Source: a virus
Reading direction: 5' to 3' (one strand)
Virus record (IMG/VR): IMGVR_UViG_3300023109_000023
Span: 1 to 61,627 of that record
Length of the DNA stretch: 61,627 nt
Part shown: one piece after another, positions 9,001 through 15,985 of the stretch
Layout: the number at the start of each line of letters is the position of its first letter
Position numbering within the stretch: the stretch's first letter is position 1
Notes under the pieces: model-generated
Database searches by the model: none
What the model saw: the letters and a program-made list of their open reading frames with translations, nothing else
What the model was told of the DNA's origin: nothing
Made by a program: the position numbers and the translations under genes

Positions 9001-11750
9001 GCTAAACTTTCTACTAGCAAGTCTTCCTCAAGCTTGCTTATCATATAATTTAATTCGCCAGCTACATCACTATTCGTTAAACCTTTTATTGATGAATTAG
9101 GGTTAGTGTCACCAATAAAAGAGTTTGCTATGTCTGATACCTGATCCCTGAATGCGAAATTAGAATATCTCCTAATACTCTTGGACGCTATATCATTTAA
9201 ATCAATCTCTCCAGCTTTTATCTCAAAAGGCACCTCTCCTGGCTTGATTGCATCTACTACAAAATTATTCTTACCTTTCGAGCTGTCGATTGAGTAGGAG
9301 CCATATTCATCTGTAGCCTCTAATCCACCAGTAGATTTATAGCCATCGCCTTCCGCGCTTCTCAGAAATAAAGCCTCACCAACATTTCCCTTATTGTCAT
9401 TAGCACTTCCCTTATTGTTATTACCACCTTTGTTTAAGTTATTTGAAACTTTTTTATGGTAAACGTTTGGATTTTTAGCCGCCCTGGGAATATCTTCTAC
9501 ATATCCAAAAGGAATCGTGCTCTCAACCTCTGTAACACCTAATGCGTCTAAATACTCACCTAAAGATAAATCAGATTTATCTCCCCCTGTAGCTTTAAAG
9601 GCAGAGCTTTTTAATTTACTAGTTTGCGTGGTAAAAGTTATATCTATACCAGAACCCTCTAATTGTTGATCGCCATGTTCAGCCACAAATTCGTCTAATT
9701 GTTTCCTGTACGCTGAAATTTTAAACTGACCAGTTTTTAAACCCCTTAACTCCATTGCCTGAGAATTAGCTGTTAAGTCATTGTTTATGGCTGCAAAGTT
9801 TGGTACATACCCCTTGAAGGCGTACGGATCAAAACCATGCTTTTGGCTGAATTGTTTTTCGTAATTCTTTCCAGCTCTAGAAGACCTGGGAGGCATAATA
9901 GCTGGTTGATCCATTCCAGGAAACTTTTTAACTGTCTCAGCCTTGTTGTACACAACCTTTCCGACCCCAGCAATTGACATTGAAGATATACCCCCAGGAG
10001 TATACCCAGCCTCTATTGCACCTTTTCTTTCTTTTTTTCTTGAGGATGCAGGAATGAGTCCACTACTACTATTAGTGATCACCTCGTTAGTTCCACTCTT
10101 GTCTAAATCAACATATCGGTTGGTGGTTACGGTTAAGTCTGGATTAACCCCAGCTTTAAGAGCAGCTCCAGCCAAGGATGATGCTAATTGTTTTTGCTTG
10201 ACCATTGCATTGGTCTGAGCCTCAATAACCTTTAGCATGAATTTCTCTTGAGCTAACCTATCACCTTCTAGGTCATTGAGACCTTCTTGAATTTGTTTAT
10301 TCTGAGATAATGCATCAATAATTGAGTTTTCCATTTGCACTAATTTCTCTTTCCTACCCACAACACCTAAAACATCTTTCAAACTTTGTGACGCAAATTT
10401 TCCAACATTCATGAGCATTTTACCCATGACGGCAGTGAAAGCAACTAGTCCAGGCCCACTAAGAACATTCCCAATTCCTTTTACGAACCCAGTGAAAAAT
10501 GTATTACCTGCTTCCTCTCCTCCACCTAAGGCATTTTTTAAGCCATTAGCTGCGCCTTCTACATTTTCTAATATTCCCCCAATCGGACCTTTTAATGTTA
10601 AGTTACCAATAACCTCTCCAAGCTCCTCTATCGAAACTGTCGTTCTTTTAGCTAAAGCATCAAGTGTTTTATTTAGTTGCTCATTTTTTATTGCAGCATC
10701 CCCCATGGCATCACCTGCTATAGCGGTTGCTCTTTCAAAAATGTTTTGCTCTTTAGCTAGATCCCTTAATGCTGATTTAAAAATATTGGCCTGAAATATA
10801 CCTGCAGCAAACTGAGTCACATTAGATTGTTGTGACTCGGTCAAGCCATCAAAAGATTTAGCTATGTTTTGCAAAACTTTATCCGCAGGTAAAAGGTTAC
10901 CTTGTAAATTTTTTACTTGAATACCCATTTCCTCAAGCTGCCTAATTGACTCAGGCCTCCTTATTCTTGTGAATATCGTCTTAAGTCCATTACCGATTAC
11001 CGAACCACCTCTAGCTGTAGTTTGTTGTAGCGAAGTTACAATACCTATTAAATTATTCAATTTAACACCTGCGTCTATGGCGACAGCCCCTGTACGCTCT
11101 AATGCATTAATTAAATCCTCAGAACTAACTGCAAAATTAACATCTACAGCGGCCAACTTATCTATAATGTCCGTTGTCGTTACACCACTATCGCCAAACG
11201 CATTTACCGCAGCAGTTAAACCTGATACGGCCTCTTCCGCTTTTAAACTAGTCAAACGTGTTAAAATTAATGCATCATTTGTCCTCTTTAAGGTTTCCTC
11301 CATGGTCAAACCTTGTCTTGAAAATTCTAATGCGGCCTCTGCTACCTGGTTAAAAGATTGACCTGTATTTTTAGCGGTGTCAAATAACGCCATCCCAAAA
11401 GCTTCTATGCTTTGTTGCGATGAACCCATTATGACATTTATGTCAGCCATAACTTTTTGGAACTTTATAGTTTCAGCGACTAAACCTTTAAAGGCATTAC
11501 TAAAGGCGTTAATTATACCTACGGAAAGACCAAAAGCTATAACACGAGCATTTGACGCCTCTAATGATTTGGTGAATTCATTAGCCGATGCCGTAATTCT
11601 ACCTAAAGGTTGGGTAAAAGACTTTGAGTTTAGTGAAAAATTAGCCTGCCTACCAGATAGCCTAGACATCATCTTGTTGAATTGCATTTCAACAGAACGC
11701 ATCCCTTGAGCATCTAGCTCTGGTCTTATTCCTACTCTAACTCCTGCCAT
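1..11750 (-). CDS. Giant tail tape measure protein (partial, C-terminus outside window)
   Basis: The frame opens at ATG 11750, after an AAGGAACAAGGT ribosome site, and stays open for 3,916 codons to the window edge. Residues about 1-330 match the TP901-type phage tail tape measure core (a VMADINVIMGSS-like segment and a SVIGNGLKTIFTRI segment). Residues about 560-1975 are a chain of modules separated by a recurring G-[LYFI]-[VI]-P-N-[FY] motif. From about 2000 on the protein is helical and coiled-coil rich, with an SAPLGGSSAPLGGS tandem repeat near 2000 and a possible membrane-active segment (RFLPIIGQLYTGFTLVNEAL) near residue 2280. Near residue 3760 is the GGLVSGPGG...VPAMLTAGEYVI signature common near tape measure C-termini. 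Tape measures set tail length and are ejected through the tube. At about 0.15 nm per residue a fully extended protein would span up to roughly 590 nm, less if the module region is not part of the ruler. It lies downstream of the adhesin genes and has its own upstream late-type motif. Confidence 0.95.
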   Translation of the reverse strand, partial: MAGVRVGIRPELDAQGMRSVEMQFNKMMSRLSGRQANFSLNSKSFTQPLGRITASANEFTKSLEASNARVIAFGLSVGIINAFSNAFKGLVAETIKFQKVMADINVIMGSSQQSIEAFGMALFDTAKNTGQSFNQVAEAALEFSRQGLTMEETLKRTNDALILTRLTSLKAEEAVSGLTAAVNAFGDSGVTTTDIIDKLAAVDVNFAVSSEDLINALERTGAVAIDAGVKLNNLIGIVTSLQQTTARGGSVIGNGLKTIFTRIRRPESIRQLEEMGIQVKNLQGNLLPADKVLQNIAKSFDGLTESQQSNVTQFAAGIFQANIFKSALRDLAKEQNIFERATAIAGDAMGDAAIKNEQLNKTLDALAKRTTVSIEELGEVIGNLTLKGPIGGILENVEGAANGLKNALGGGEEAGNTFFTGFVKGIGNVLSGPGLVAFTAVMGKMLMNVGKFASQSLKDVLGVVGRKEKLVQMENSIIDALSQNKQIQEGLNDLEGDRLAQEKFMLKVIEAQTNAMVKQKQLASSLAGAALKAGVNPDLTVTTNRYVDLDKSGTNEVITNSSSGLIPASSRKKERKGAIEAGYTPGGISSMSIAGVGKVVYNKAETVKKFPGMDQPAIMPPRSSRAGKNYEKQFSQKHGFDPYAFKGYVPNFAAINNDLTANSQAMELRGLKTGQFKISAYRKQLDEFVAEHGDQQLEGSGIDITFTTQTSKLKSSAFKATGGDKSDLSLGEYLDALGVTEVESTIPFGYVEDIPRAAKNPNVYHKKVSNNLNKGGNNNKGSANDNKGNVGEALFLRSAEGDGYKSTGGLEATDEYGSYSIDSSKGKNNFVVDAIKPGEVPFEIKAGEIDLNDIASKSIRRYSNFAFRDQVSDIANSFIGDTNPNSSIKGLTNSDVAGELNYMISKLEEDLLVESLAQLARMGSWNPVGMSMAQVKSLLQKNELQKTLRENPELIDQSSKDLVVSHGISSGFVPNYASQQDIFNMDGKTINARNEYTLPSGKIFKPHKGQIVSSAGAVNGELLDPTTKTVKSQSLPMSDLLDPLTVLRGGFPATSATMGVNFQSSFGDRAYMGDPGGPTTRFDWEKNTEGDVNIGPGRYDPSTGINPHVIEKVTHGEAAKSGLSHTATKMLAKANNTPMVKSGLDFTMDRAGGSSILDVALPSYAAEFINGKGLDGYEMVGNKINYGLNTDPDVEEITSQGKKAVGVKMDPDWVRASVYRDYVNAAQGLVPNFNALNLKNGYVSESQIKAAIRKVYANKVEGGKVGMDSKEVENYTSKYIAAIQDAQADDHEGYVTSYTSGHGKIQGQEILYNEVTMALEKVGNFYQPKPGKTVREDDFSKGLVPNFANLTLYRGQNKSRQGIDEPTIGKNMPSFEGANTPEAVVDIVQAFVKSHTSGPMAGYRDVGDVGNQKPSGATSFSTSKTVAKNFAGSIRPGKPVEEGHVLEKTVPEKNVFDKKKMLRVLSMGSDPEQGLYPKVDEFKESMANGAIQKWAEENGGLYLNVYGRRNDRSLLDHYKMEYGRKEYDFYDKTMRQMVPESDIGYNPNGTRQVLPGESEVMQVLNKGLVPNFAMSVREMEDPETGTSLKYRQYPAGHAEVLHATRGDKDLKGGAFNNFNKLLKNNESVGSGYLTPQRNGMGSTPWANIVSMFPQIKYRIQEGLQTGGLFGYSEGYDEQVMDFDSLVGFKSDINKHFTKPENADLASLVYKPFGGPFDMDEAVNFQDLITKRVKGKGDSAAGFSSKGLVPNFVASNRVEKARKGLKEDTKNYLRVTPDEYKQFEDIVEWMQMEFPVSGLRLDKETFSISANTEDIRHIKSVMDNPSVIRNMKKDGIEQPSKLMKSFLQKHTESLLQAKNFQRKGVPEGVTDKNSLRGYFKGDEDKYYDVANKGIVPNFSDPLIQAIKREKAAGVPPSTIRVERSNQLVDRKNPLGLAVTNTRDEPLGVNQGIKRAQSMNIDPKKHGTQKGLVPNYVGARGGSFGGHDSSKNNYSKFPTKPIVPVSGPSAPLGGSSAPLGGSNQGEILEPVISAIHQGAKDLEKGLEFLKDKLTDVEFEKVSKTVDEVSSQLNSAEQAAKGGDKEAFVNPALMGATDLARKEMFGAFQKAEARSGGNSEVIKEGDKVAKVFNDLSVKTGKAQAAIEAESKGRENGLQRLFFFQSMISMANGFLGEFASTASGASRNLAELGMGASQVFAAYMQQKELIPEISEALGQSSDEQRSVGDLFGGNAQRKAAANAGEREAVAKNLRNQQRGGARGGLAKMTGGKIPLLGKSIGSLARGFTRFLPIIGQLYTGFTLVNEALKFFVGEGIFDLLSSSATKARKQIEELGKTSESVSAALESMRSKEEIQQKMVDLEILGSGRTQKQEQDYYDLRLKSLDADSKVMDSMGALYDENKVGEFGLKAVNKALGGSTEAHAENKKALQDLLIVTKMLTAVESNRVNFSENVDKADGKDDVDKFIKLSEAEGSRSAFAMQDLLKGKSGASAAEQDLSLQKNISELRKLAANPSMEIDDLNFDANELVGSVGIEGMLDNLKKTTDEFEYDMGGLSDNEIKGFAALINRLADSLSKNDISDGQKAIMMADTKFAKELNKLVNLAKTRASYEKITLGHQLELNNLRREEAAASEDLISEYGMMSNATAAFNKVSRDAASQLDALNKKRADAGDELSTAILDQAKTIMTTNLLSPDLKREGDDLSKSISTFNERLKSAANADFEFTEFNSRVITDLNVDDEIKNGVSKIFEGAEIDEGTQFQEKLNEITKKIADEQDPRVQLAATLAAVEAGILAVEETTLQKLAEASDKYSQVLVSVDLEAKRQDEKNKQSLKKLLIDAKTIQGAKLLEKELNKTLATQEMITENLMGQAATLSVQNKFSSKRLKLEQDSLAFQGLIFQNLRKQAIESSKSGMEGLSSSQMSNSLLSSAPSKNQEVLDTQQLLMKNQLIKIGEEASSAESAAIEADIRRGMLSDLGMLGQIVADEVSAEADNLAIDIQRKVLKLSALDNNAKSLEVIKSTVQGEVIDLVTTNKTAQIRREVMDKMGYRSILADQQNEQELSELKEGNKLEKLKLQRAILTGKINEIVSEQVEQEILSAEKSSLINGKKELLLSLNDQMAERMRAAVSLEEVGNKLKALRNAKEQALMDQPTMDLMVRSDIQTEKFQSLGGVRQSATRATLTDDPNDILAFAEAYKAYNKEIGKNSEIVDALKVKMAEMNAQASNLKSDLVNLGIDSARSGLKGAFKDIATGAKDIGEAFADVGLGIADSIMDRMMDANIDNIIKDLTFAFTGESAKSDAQMVVDSNTELGTKLEQSSGVEQELSSKLESLIKRVESGLTDGVDLTNTDKLIADLKSEIAGGASDFAAKFRDELKALFGAKPKWLDTVKGDLGSPMEKLAGSISELSNAIEKKQLTEDQSSSSKDKVQEVQKEAQIKANEANKPKSLDEAKSIALKNKTDQFKQSYDKNPYVNEAMQRRSMKERGLDVGRYDDSKMSEITKYKNIDIAKSKLNYIRSDKERAQSMIDHSQKTISSFNSPLHENKGMFLGGNQLVRRQGANFEEFNSLSKVRDDAQSNFDAQKTKVADLVSNSDLSKTEDREEYDKAKEKLEQFEGKLKEAEDALRPLSDELARAKEGVRKWTEKLSQSSTKEQVVQKEVNEFIASDRSVPAGYERPLAEPATASVANPQESTTTAGSPELSQLVQTTDANSKATNTQLGKVGETINSAKNAISQIPTALNNIATKAPTPSPAGLMTGGKVKKYAKGGLVSGPGGIDNVPAMLTAGEYVIPKDVVSKFNNGGKATWQERLKSGTQAVANTAASTFGSYAASRSAEKPEEAGPPVFDEKQLQSLDLGFDVSLDANDKMVSGRLAESNAGLQEYEQHFLDLHEYNVGKKNQKFEKRMGTFNQIMGMVGGAVTSGLV
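421..480 (-). other. Tape measure C-terminal glycine-rich signature
   Basis: The frame encodes AKGGLVSGPGGIDNV followed by PAMLTAGEYVIPKD at about residues 3757-3780. This motif recurs near the C-terminus of many phage tape measures, so only a short tail of the protein is probably missing beyond the window edge. Confidence 0.8.
5693..5738. repeat. Short tandem repeat in tape measure gene
   Basis: Two near-identical tandem units containing CACCAAGAGGAGCGCTGG encode the repeated peptide SAPLGGS in the tape measure, marking a flexible linker just after the last VPNY motif. Confidence 0.8.
7074..7712 (-). other. ADP-ribosyltransferase-like domain inside tape measure
   Basis: Directly after a KGLVPNFA motif the tape measure reads LTLYRGQ (Arg 1354), then ATSFSTSKTVAKNFAG (STS at 1421-1423), then LPGESEVMQVL (E1557-S-E1559), followed by the next KGLVPNFA. 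Arg, S-T-S and E-x-E in this order are the R-S-E signature of arginine-type ADP-ribosyltransferases. The 134-residue gap between STS and ExE is longer than in small toxins, so an inserted helical segment is assumed. Confidence 0.6.
9216..9377 (-). other. PD-(D/E)XK-nuclease-like motif inside tape measure
   Basis: Between the KGYVPNFA and SGFVPNYA motifs the tape measure contains GNVGEALFL (E792), NNFVVDAI (D833) and VPFEIKAG (E843-I-K845). Glu in a helix, then Asp at the end of a hydrophobic strand, then E-x-K ten residues later fits the PD-(D/E)XK nuclease core. This is motif-level evidence only. Confidence 0.4.
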
Positions 11751-11777
11751 AATTACCTTGTTCCTTTATAATCATAC

Positions 11778-11788
11778 TATTATTACAC
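11778..11788 (-). promoter_or_regulatory. Late-type promoter motif upstream of tape measure
   Basis: GTGTAATAATA on the minus strand, 28 nt before the tape measure ATG, with a purine-rich ribosome site between. It is identical to the motif at 28600-28610. No clear -35 box is present. Confidence 0.55.
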
Positions 11789-11827
11789 AAGAACTATGGA
11801 TCTTGCATATAAAATATATAAGACTTT

Positions 11828-14800
11828 TTAAACTTGACCACCGCAATCACTAGCAGTTCTTATGAAAGTATTACCTCCACCTAGTGGAGTTCCATTAGTA
11901 TGATTGGTTATTGTTAGGTTTCCGTTACTATCTGTTGTGTAATTTGATGTATTAGATACACTGGTATCATATATAACTTTTCCTTCACTGGCTGTAGCTG
12001 AAATGAACCCGTTTGGATTAATATTAGCAAACAAAGGATGGTACCCAGATGGAATATAATTAGTATTAGCTAGTATAGTGGAAATTTTATAAGCATCATT
12101 CCCAGGTGTTCTATCTATATTACCAGTAAACCTAACACCATAATAAGGTAAAATCTGGTTAACGCAAGTCTGGAAAACATCATGGTCTGTTATAACGAAC
12201 AAACCTCCGCCTTCATCAAAGTAATCCAGCAAACCCTGTATGAGGTTATTTGGCAAATACGCACCGCTCGTGTAATTAGTGCCAAGCCATACTATCACAT
12301 CGTATCCATTAAAATATGTCTTCCATGCCGACCTTGTGGTGTGCAAGGTTTGCAAATACCCACTATGAGTGGCTGCGCTCTCACTACCTATAGAAGACGG
12401 CGTCAACCCTGCAGCCCTAGCGATATCGTACACAGTAGTATTAAATACTTTTGCAGAATAATTCCCCCCTGGAGCATCATTGATATATAAAAGTTTTTTT
12501 TGTGAGCCCTCTTCTCTTTCTACGTGTTTTATGGTGTTATAAAAATAAGGGTATTGGGCTGGCAAAGAAGGATCATATATAGAAACACTACCATTGTTAA
12601 CACCTGTTCTGTACGTTTGCCAGGAGGTATTATAAAACTTAGGAAAGCCTCCATCGAATACAAGCCTACCTCCAGGGCCAGATGTCTGGGTCCTGACTTG
12701 GCCAGAACCTTCCGCTATAAACAAATTCTCAACTTGATCATTAGCTATTGGTCTAACTAACCCTCTTGTCTCTAGGCTTCCTTTTTGTTCAGATATTGTT
12801 ATTCCACTATTTGGTTCAGCCCCTGAAATCTGCAAAGTATTGTCACTATTCTTGGTCATGCTGTAATTCCCACAAGGATTTGTTACAAATTCTACAGTAT
12901 TCGAGACTCCCGTGACAGCTCCCGCGTTAATATCCCCTGTAGCCTTACACCTGCAATAATACCTGGTATAAGCTATTAATCCACTGAATATGGTAGAAGT
13001 TTGAAATGTGGTAAAAACTTTTGCTTCAACTAATTGGTTAAAAGTTGAACTCGTACTTATTTCATAAGTATAAGTAGTAGCCCCGTTATCATTTATAGGC
13101 TGCCCGTCAAGAGCCGATCTAGTCCACCTAAACTCTAATTCTTTAAATGCTTGATATGCTGTTGTGCCTACGATATTTTGACTCCTCCCCGTGAATACGA
13201 AGTTAGCGGTTATAGTATCATCCGACAATCCTACCTCAAAAGTAGTTGAGGAGCTGTTTTGGTTACTTACAATTCCCAAGCCAGTATGACTCCAACTTGA
13301 GAAACCATAGTTTGTATCTGGTGTTGCTGAAATTTGAATCGATGTTTGGTACGGATATGATCCTCCAGCTGGGGCCGCAATACCATTGCCGCCTGAAACT
13401 ATCGTGATATCATAAGGAACACTTTGGTAATTTGCTGTAACAATAGTATCTACGGCAGGCATAGAAAAAGCAGTTTCTGCATTTGATGGGTCGCTAAATG
13501 TAACAGCTTGATTACTTGTCCATCCACTAAAGAAGAACCCAGGTTGCGGTAAAGCCCTGATCGCTATAGCGCTTCGGTAATTAGCCACACCACTAGAAGC
13601 ATTAACAAGGTTTCCATCAATATTTAAAATTGTTTCTTCCCCAAAGTTTCCATCGACACTTATGTCGTAATTAATTACCTCATACTTCGGGGTAATGGTT
13701 GAGTCCCCCGCACCGACCGTAAACACTCCTGGGTTACTTGTGCTACTATCAAAAGAACCTGGCCCAGAGACCTCCCACTTAGAAAATTGCCACCCAGCAT
13801 CGGGATTAGATGTAACCGTTATGGTTTGGAATATATTATTAGGAAAAGCAGGTTTACTTGCAACTGAAGATCCATTGGACCCATCAGCAACATTAATAGT
13901 GTAATCGATAGGGCTATACACAGCCCTAACAAAAGAGTCCGCTGGACCAACAGTAAAAATCGTTCTAGCTGAAGTTGTATCATCTAGCACCCCAGTCCCT
14001 TGAATTATCATCCACCTTTCAAACTTATATCCTGGATCAGGAACAGCTAATATCTCCACTCTATTATGAATGTTATATAAGCCAGAACCTAACTCCTGAA
14101 AATCTAAAGGCCTACCTGTTGTGTCAAAACTATCAATATCGCCATCTACTGTAATTAAATAATCTATTGGGTTAATGTTTGCCTTGATTAATGTGTTAGA
14201 ATTATCAACTCTATAAACTGTTGAAGTATTTAATTCGTCCCCAATTTCACCATTACCATTAACTATCGACCATGACGCAAAAGAGTATCCAGGTCCAGGA
14301 TTAAATACTAAATTTAATACATCAAATATATTATATATTCCACTATTATCTTGCAGTGTGCCTATGTAACCATAAGGAATATTACCAGAGTCAATTCCAC
14401 CTGTTAATATATTTCTATCTGGGTACCCATTTACAATAAATTCTATTTTAATATCATAATCTATTAGCCCAAACACACCCTTGATCTGGGCATCAGCATT
14501 AAAAATTCTAAAATTTGTATACGACTGCAAGGGCTCTTCTATTATCCCAAAACCAGTTCGCTCCCAACCTATAAAATAATGCCCTCTTACATCATTAGCA
14601 TTTAATGGTATTAAAGCGTCTTGTGTGCCACTGACTTCTATATTTGCCTGTGGTAAAAGTGGGTGGGTTTCAAATTCAATACTTACATTATAAATACTAA
14701 AATATATATTTCTTGTAGCTGAGGTAAACCCATCTACATTTAAAGATTCCACAGTGAGTTCATGCTCTTGTCCTGTTGGTAAATCTAGCTCCTGGTCTAC

Positions 14801-15241
14801 AATTAAATCATCAATAGATTTATTTATATATTCAGCATCGTTTACTTTCCATCTCCATGAAAACGCATCAGTCCCTCCTATTTCCACATCAAAACTTAAT
14901 CTTCCTGGACTAAATGTTTTGTAATCAAAATTATTAACAATAAGCTCCACATCCACAAGGAAATACATATCTATTTGCCCAGGAGATATCCCCGCTTTAT
15001 TTTTAGCAAATACTGCATAGTACCACTCACCCCTCTCTTTTTCTTCATCTATAAAAGAGTATTTTTCTTTCGTAAGGTCTACGGTCCTGTATACAAGCTC
15101 CCCCTTTTCTGCGACTTCTTCCATGTCGGTGGTTAAACCCTTAAGTGGCTCAAGCCGATATCTAAAGACTACTATTTCATCAGACTCTTCTACAAACTCT
15201 GGTTGATCAAAAGACACATTTAAATCTACTTTTTTCATCAT
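11828..15241 (-). CDS. Large adhesin: InlB-type B repeats, FN3-like domain, amidotransferase-like C-terminus
   Basis: 1137 residues. The N-terminal ~110 residues resemble the N-termini of the next two upstream genes (a WYYAVFAKNKAG segment). Residues about 180-660 hold six or more ~80-residue repeats of the InlB B-repeat/Flg_new type, with the recurring pattern Y-D-I-x-V...PGYxFxxW...TxFTV...DSxIxAxY. A fibronectin-type-III-like domain follows (RSQNIVGTTAYQAFK to NTVEFVTNP). The last ~230 residues contain KKLLYINDA, YDVIVWLG, GLLDYFDEGGGLFVITD and YYGVRF segments that suggest a Rossmann-type class I amidotransferase/ThuA-like fold. Probably a virion-exposed receptor-binding or glycan-binding protein at the tail tip. 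The start overlaps the stop of the upstream gene (ATGA), so translation is coupled. Confidence 0.75.
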   Translation of the reverse strand: MMKKVDLNVSFDQPEFVEESDEIVVFRYRLEPLKGLTTDMEEVAEKGELVYRTVDLTKEKYSFIDEEKERGEWYYAVFAKNKAGISPGQIDMYFLVDVELIVNNFDYKTFSPGRLSFDVEIGGTDAFSWRWKVNDAEYINKSIDDLIVDQELDLPTGQEHELTVESLNVDGFTSATRNIYFSIYNVSIEFETHPLLPQANIEVSGTQDALIPLNANDVRGHYFIGWERTGFGIIEEPLQSYTNFRIFNADAQIKGVFGLIDYDIKIEFIVNGYPDRNILTGGIDSGNIPYGYIGTLQDNSGIYNIFDVLNLVFNPGPGYSFASWSIVNGNGEIGDELNTSTVYRVDNSNTLIKANINPIDYLITVDGDIDSFDTTGRPLDFQELGSGLYNIHNRVEILAVPDPGYKFERWMIIQGTGVLDDTTSARTIFTVGPADSFVRAVYSPIDYTINVADGSNGSSVASKPAFPNNIFQTITVTSNPDAGWQFSKWEVSGPGSFDSSTSNPGVFTVGAGDSTITPKYEVINYDISVDGNFGEETILNIDGNLVNASSGVANYRSAIAIRALPQPGFFFSGWTSNQAVTFSDPSNAETAFSMPAVDTIVTANYQSVPYDITIVSGGNGIAAPAGGSYPYQTSIQISATPDTNYGFSSWSHTGLGIVSNQNSSSTTFEVGLSDDTITANFVFTGRSQNIVGTTAYQAFKELEFRWTRSALDGQPINDNGATTYTYEISTSSTFNQLVEAKVFTTFQTSTIFSGLIAYTRYYCRCKATGDINAGAVTGVSNTVEFVTNPCGNYSMTKNSDNTLQISGAEPNSGITISEQKGSLETRGLVRPIANDQVENLFIAEGSGQVRTQTSGPGGRLVFDGGFPKFYNTSWQTYRTGVNNGSVSIYDPSLPAQYPYFYNTIKHVEREEGSQKKLLYINDAPGGNYSAKVFNTTVYDIARAAGLTPSSIGSESAATHSGYLQTLHTTRSAWKTYFNGYDVIVWLGTNYTSGAYLPNNLIQGLLDYFDEGGGLFVITDHDVFQTCVNQILPYYGVRFTGNIDRTPGNDAYKISTILANTNYIPSGYHPLFANINPNGFISATASEGKVIYDTSVSNTSNYTTDSNGNLTITNHTNGTPLGGGNTFIRTASDCGGQV

Positions 15242-15984
15242 TCTGGTCTGTAGTGAGCGATTAATTCTACATTAGACATTATTCTTACATTAGTTGTACT
15301 AGAAGTTATATCCTCAAATACAGCCGAACCCTGAGTTTCCCATGTGTCAAAAACATATCCAGGTTTTGGATCTGGAGCAACTATTTCGAAAAAATTATCC
15401 CACATTTGCTGGAAACTCATAGAATCCTCCCCATTGTACTTTAAAGAATTTCCATCTTCTAGCATGGTTACAGAAAATACATCCAAATGATATTCAACTG
15501 TTTTAGTTACAGATAGATTTTCATCTCTTCCCTCTATTATTATTTTTTGAGGGCCACTATCTATATTTACTGCTTGAGTAATATTTGTTTCTGATAGGTC
15601 ATACTGAGTTGCAACATAATCTCCATAATACCAATGCCAACTACTGACATCTAAACCGCTAATATTTAATTCTAAATATAATATTCCTTTTACATATTTT
15701 AAATTTATTATTTCGATATCAGCGTCTATTGTTAAATAATTTTTCATCGCCCCAGGACAAAGTAAACCCTTCCTGTTTTCCGCAAATATAGCATAATACC
15801 AATCCCCCCTCTCAACGGTGTCTCTGTGGTATCCAGAATATATTTCGCCTGTCTCAAATATCTTCTCTCCGCTTTGGGGCATTTCTTCTATAGATACCTC
15901 CCCGCTATGTCTATATATTAATATATTCCTAGTGTCACCACTAAATAATGGAGTCTTCCATGATAAATGTAATTCAGTATACAT
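15238..15984 (-). CDS. Small adhesin paralogue with InlB-type repeat
   Basis: 248 residues. The N-terminal ~100 residues (LHLSWKTPLF, then GDWYYAIFAENRKG) match the corresponding part of the neighbouring adhesins. The C-terminus carries one InlB B-type repeat (PGYVFDTWETQGSAVF, then AHYRPE). It is the middle gene of a three-gene adhesin cluster, stopping inside the start of the 1137-residue gene (ATGA overlap) and starting 1 nt after the stop of the 685-residue gene. It looks like a short version of the downstream adhesin. No enzymatic motif is visible. Confidence 0.7.
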   Translation of the reverse strand: MYTELHLSWKTPLFSGDTRNILIYRHSGEVSIEEMPQSGEKIFETGEIYSGYHRDTVERGDWYYAIFAENRKGLLCPGAMKNYLTIDADIEIINLKYVKGILYLELNISGLDVSSWHWYYGDYVATQYDLSETNITQAVNIDSGPQKIIIEGRDENLSVTKTVEYHLDVFSVTMLEDGNSLKYNGEDSMSFQQMWDNFFEIVAPDPKPGYVFDTWETQGSAVFEDITSSTTNVRIMSNVELIAHYRPE

Positions 15985-15985
15985 A

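Larger units (their letters stand above)
5826..10065 (-). other. Modular insert in tape measure bounded by GxVPNF motifs
   Basis: Within the tape measure frame, eight copies of G-[LYFI]-[VI]-P-N-[FY] (KGYVPNFA, SGFVPNYA, QGLVPNFN, KGLVPNFA twice, KGLVPNFV, KGIVPNFS, KGLVPNYV) plus one degenerate GLIPAS copy lie at about residues 563, 648, 971, 1230, 1344, 1568, 1748, 1893 and 1971. The segments between them are 80-320 residues and unlike each other. I believe similar PNFA-type motifs occur in other marine phage proteins, but that is memory rather than a search. Confidence 0.85.

Noticed and set aside
49-11709. Many plus-strand frames of 60-204 codons across the tape measure
   Set aside because: They run antisense to a single continuous minus-strand frame with recognisable tape measure motifs and lack ribosome sites.
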